Below are positions 61,526 to 64,000 of a DNA stretch of 64,000 nt, piece by piece; positions within the stretch are counted from its first letter, which is position 1; each line of letters starts with the position of its first letter. A program made the position numbers and the translations under genes. The notes under the pieces are model-generated. The model was not told the DNA's origin, made no database searches, and was given only the letters and a program-made list of their open reading frames with translations. Where the stretch lies: NCBI RefSeq assembly GCF_014218805.1, contig NZ_JACJUV010000001.1, positions 434,001 through 498,000 on the forward strand, read 5' to 3'. This DNA comes from Teredinibacter franksiae (GTDB lineage Bacteria > Pseudomonadota > Gammaproteobacteria > Pseudomonadales > Cellvibrionaceae).

Positions 61526-62476
61526 CTACGAAGGTAAAAACTCCACCGGAAACACAACGGTGACCGGCTCTACACTCTTTTCCTGGAACTTAAACATTTT
61601 CACCCGCGCCAACAATCGTCGCTCTAGGGATGGATCGTTGAGTTCGCTCGAAACGATACGAGCCGCCGTTACTTTTCCCTCCGGCGAGATGGTTAGCTCC
61701 AGTACAATTTTGCCTTTTAGGCCCGGTTTTTTGCGGCGTTCTCGGTTGTAGATGGAATACAGTGAACCTTTGTGTTGGTCGAACACCAAGGTGATTTCTT
61801 CTTCGGAGCGAACGTTATCGCCTCGTTCACGTTGTTGGCCGCTGCTGCCGGCGGCCGCTATGTTACCGTCGGCGTCTTCTTTAAATAAAGACTGCTTAAC
61901 CAGTGCGACTTCATGACGAGAGATCCCTGTGGTACCAATACCAGCCACATAATCGCCGTCGTTAATGCCGCCACTACCCTCTCCGGCACCGGCCAGTAAG
62001 GTTTCGGTGCCAAGGCTTGCAGCTTTGGTTTCGCCTTTGCTTTCTTTTAGGTCGCCATTGACCAAATCATCTACGGCACTCGTGTCTATTAAATCAGCCA
62101 GTTCGTGGCCCAGCGCCAGTAACCCGCTGTCGGCGGCTTTGTCGCGGGCTTTCTTTTCAACTTCGGTAAGCGGTTTTTCATCTACCTTCTCTACCTGCCT
62201 GGCCACCGTAGGCTTGGGTTTCGGCGGTGGGGGGGGTGGCGGTGGTGGAGGCGGTGGGGTTGGTTTTGGCCGCTCTTCAATAAACTGCGCTACCCGATCG
62301 GGTAGAGGTGACCTTTTTTTGCGCTCTGGTTCTGGCACGTCTACGTTGCTGATTATTGCCGCGGTAATAATAGCGACTGAAAATACAGCGAGCAGCACCA
62401 GCACAAACAGCCGCTCAGTGCGCTTTGAGGCGGGTTGCCAGTCCAGAGTTATTGATCGGTAAGTCGTGTTCGTCAT
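61526..62476 (-). CDS. TonB-type energy transducer (AgmX/PglI C-terminal domain)
   Basis: This 316-residue protein has one N-terminal membrane helix (about 22-44, LFVLVLLAVFSVAIITAAII). A polyproline/Lys-Pro spacer (about 71-90) and a Gly/Ser-rich middle follow. The C-terminal TonB-like domain (about 235-316) contains LKGKIVLELTISPEGKVTAARIVSSEL and an FPVEFLPS end. It transmits proton-motive force to outer-membrane receptors or other envelope machines. It is the last gene of an ExbB-ExbD-ExbD-TonB operon, 14 bp after the second exbD, and is typical of bacteria with many TonB-dependent transporters. Confidence 0.85.
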   Translation of the reverse strand: MTNTTYRSITLDWQPASKRTERLFVLVLLAVFSVAIITAAIISNVDVPEPERKKRSPLPDRVAQFIEERPKPTPPPPPPPPPPPPKPKPTVARQVEKVDEKPLTEVEKKARDKAADSGLLALGHELADLIDTSAVDDLVNGDLKESKGETKAASLGTETLLAGAGEGSGGINDGDYVAGIGTTGISRHEVALVKQSLFKEDADGNIAAAGSSGQQRERGDNVRSEEEITLVFDQHKGSLYSIYNRERRKKPGLKGKIVLELTISPEGKVTAARIVSSELNDPSLERRLLARVKMFKFQEKSVEPVTVVFPVEFLPS

Positions 62477-62490
62477 CCGATAGTTTTCTT

Positions 62491-62991
62491 TTATGATTTA
62501 CTTTTGGCTTTTTGATTGGCAGCAAAAGCGATTTTTCGATAATTAGCCTGCTGACAAGTTTTGAGTATTTTTCTTACTAACGCATAGGGGATATTTTCAT
62601 CACCCATAATGGTTACCGCTCTACCAGCCTTTTCGTTTACCGGGGAAATAAACCCTAACGAAGCCTGATATTCCAGTTCTTTGTTCAACGCTGGAATAGT
62701 TTCTTCTTCGCTGCTTTGCAACTCAGCAATGGTGGCTACCCGCCTACCCTGCACTAAAATATCGTCGCGGGTTATTACAATCACCACCGTTTCTTTTGGT
62801 GCTTTGGTGGCAATGGAAGACGGTAACGTCAAATCTTTTGCGCTGGGTAGTTGTTGCGTGTTCGATGAGTTAACCAACAGAAAGAATACCAATATGGTGA
62901 AAATATCCATCAACGATACAAGGTTAAGTGCAGGCTTCTTCTGCAGTTTATGATTGCGCTCCATACGCCGTGCGCGCTTAGATAATTGCAT
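62491..62991 (-). CDS. exbD: ExbD/TolR-family biopolymer transport protein
   Basis: This 166-residue protein has a cytoplasmic basic N-terminus and a single helix, LNLVSLMDIFTILVFFLLV (about 23-41), that keeps the membrane Asp essential for proton use. A periplasmic domain follows. It should form the proton channel with the ExbB-type protein. Its ATG 62991 directly abuts the stop of the preceding exbD paralogue (TAG-ATG), so translation is coupled. Confidence 0.9.
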   Translation of the reverse strand: MQLSKRARRMERNHKLQKKPALNLVSLMDIFTILVFFLLVNSSNTQQLPSAKDLTLPSSIATKAPKETVVIVITRDDILVQGRRVATIAELQSSEEETIPALNKELEYQASLGFISPVNEKAGRAVTIMGDENIPYALVRKILKTCQQANYRKIAFAANQKAKSKS

Positions 62992-63534
62992 CTATTTAGC
63001 CTCCTCGGTTACCGCAGCATCTACTTCTCCGGCTTGCTCTTCCTTTGGTGCATCACCGATGGACACATTGGGAAACAGCTCTACCAGCTCTAGTGTTGCA
63101 ACCTGTACAACTTCTGCATAGCGAACATGGTCCATCACCTCTATCATTGTTCTGTATTTAACAGCGGGGTCCATAAGCAGCGAAATATTCTTTTCTTGTG
63201 GAAACCGGGTTTTAATTTCGATAAGTACATCGGCAAATATATTCCAGTTAAACTCACCACTTTCAGGGTTGCGTGCCACCTCTTTCATTTGACCAAGAAT
63301 CGCGTCTTGTATAATCAAACTGTTTTCAGTAATGCGCACCTGAAGCTGCAGCTTTATTTCTTCGTTTTCTTTTTGTTTCGCGTCTAACGATGGCAGGTTT
63401 AACTCCAGCACTGTCATTCTGGAAAATACTGCCGTTATCAACAAAAATGGAACGAGAATAACCATAAGATTCAGGAAAGCCGTGATATTCAGCTCTACTG
63501 TTTCCTGCATTCGGTTTTTTCGTATTCGTTTCAT
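62992..63534 (-). CDS. ExbD-like paralogue lacking the membrane aspartate
   Basis: This 180-residue ExbD/TolR-family protein has a helix VELNITAFLNLMVILVPFLLI (about 13-33). Where family members have Asp in the helix, this one has Asn (LNLMV). The periplasmic domain is longer, with an acidic/Ala-rich tail. It probably works with the canonical ExbD encoded immediately downstream as a non-proton-carrying subunit. It is 18 bp after the ExbB gene. Confidence 0.85.
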   Translation of the reverse strand: MKRIRKNRMQETVELNITAFLNLMVILVPFLLITAVFSRMTVLELNLPSLDAKQKENEEIKLQLQVRITENSLIIQDAILGQMKEVARNPESGEFNWNIFADVLIEIKTRFPQEKNISLLMDPAVKYRTMIEVMDHVRYAEVVQVATLELVELFPNVSIGDAPKEEQAGEVDAAVTEEAK

Positions 63535-63552
63535 TACTACGCCCTAGCGGCC

Positions 63553-64000
63553 TTATTCATCGGTCATTAAGTTGAGGCACTTTACCGCCGCCATTTCAAT
63601 ATTATCGACAAGGCGAACTGTTTTGGTAGAGAGGTATGAATGAATAAGGATAAGCGGAATGGCAGCGGTAAGGCCGAAGGCGGTGGTATTCATAGCTACC
63701 GAAATACTCGCCGACAGCATGTCAGCTTTTTCAGCGGGGTCGGCGTTAGCAACAGCCGTAAAAGCCTGTATTAGCCCGATAATTGTTCCTAACAGCCCCA
63801 AGAGCGTTGCAATATTGGCCAGGGTCGCAAGGTAGTGGGTACGCTGCTCCAGCTCGGGAACAACTTCCATTATGCCCTCGTCCATTGCCGACTCGATTAG
63901 CTCACGCTTAGCACTACTCTTCTTCCGAGAAAAACCGTACACCAGTACACGTGCGAGTGGCGTATTCGTACGACTCACCGCCAGCTCGGCCCTCTCCAAG
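63553..64000 (-). CDS. MotA/TolQ/ExbB proton-channel protein, partial
   Basis: 148 residues are visible; the gene continues beyond the right edge, so its N-terminus is missing. THYLATLANIATLLGLLGTIIGLIQAF and ISVAMNTTAFGLTAAIPLILIHSYL are the conserved second and third helices of MotA/TolQ/ExbB proteins, including the T-A-x-G-L-x-x-A-I-P motif. It forms the inner-membrane proton channel with the two ExbD-type proteins that follow in the same operon. Confidence 0.92.
   Translation of the reverse strand, partial: LERAELAVSRTNTPLARVLVYGFSRKKSSAKRELIESAMDEGIMEVVPELEQRTHYLATLANIATLLGLLGTIIGLIQAFTAVANADPAEKADMLSASISVAMNTTAFGLTAAIPLILIHSYLSTKTVRLVDNIEMAAVKCLNLMTDE

Overview
The window looks like a marine or cellulose-associated gammaproteobacterium of the Cellvibrionaceae type (Saccharophagus, Teredinibacter and Simiduia are the obvious comparisons). 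This rests on moderate GC content, long polyserine linkers in secreted proteins, a family-2 carbohydrate-binding module, GTG and TTG starts, and a TonB/ExbB/double-ExbD operon. It is an inference from gene content, not from a marker gene. No rRNA, tRNA or CRISPR array was seen.

Layout. 1-4.6 kb: a partial double-receiver/PAS signalling protein, a 200-bp element with terminal inverted repeats, a DUF599 membrane protein, and a DUF4914-like P-loop protein behind a perfect palindrome. 4.7-9.7 kb: DEAD-box helicase dbpA, then ahpF and ahpC divergent from oxyR (peroxide defence). 9.9-14.7 kb: two secreted polyserine proteins, one a gluzincin-type metallopeptidase-like lipoprotein and one a CBM2/beta-propeller fusion, with a 42-codon gene between them. 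14.8-19.2 kb: an RND efflux permease and its membrane-fusion partner. 19.6-26.1 kb: an unusual metabolic cluster. Coenzyme-B12-dependent glutamate mutase (S and E subunits), its MutL-like partner and an AMP-forming ligase form one tightly coupled operon, next to an RraA/HMG-aldolase-like gene and an aromatic/aspartate aminotransferase. 26.2-28 kb: a decayed EAL fragment, a dispersed repeat, a TTATGGG heptamer array and an orphan PAAR-like (DUF4150) protein.

28.2-51.6 kb is dominated by one two-partner-secretion locus on the minus strand. In transcription order it has a lipoprotein with Ig-like repeats and a propeller-like C-terminus, a giant exoprotein of about 6,300 residues, and its TpsB outer-membrane pore. 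The exoprotein carries about 56 copies of a W...F-x-x-I-E-x-L-x-G-G-x-G-x-D-x-F module between a normal TPS head and an FHA-like tail.

52-64 kb is a patchy accessory region. It holds an N-terminally truncated M15-type peptidase coupled to a lipoprotein, and a second cassette of two lipoproteins plus a peptidoglycan-binding/M15-like protein. A HipBA-type toxin-antitoxin pair with tandem operators follows. A pair of direct repeats of about 140-165 bp brackets small secreted or membrane proteins, and beyond them lie a Gly-rich secreted protein and a dead REP-associated tyrosine transposase. The end of the window is a TonB-ExbD-ExbD-ExbB operon whose ExbB runs off the edge.

The best candidates for undescribed biology are the glutamate-mutase/ligase/RraA cluster (3-methylaspartate used for isoleucine supply or for a natural product) and the TPS exoprotein with its RTX-like single-copy modules and partner lipoprotein. 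Domain names are pattern recognition by eye; no database search was run.
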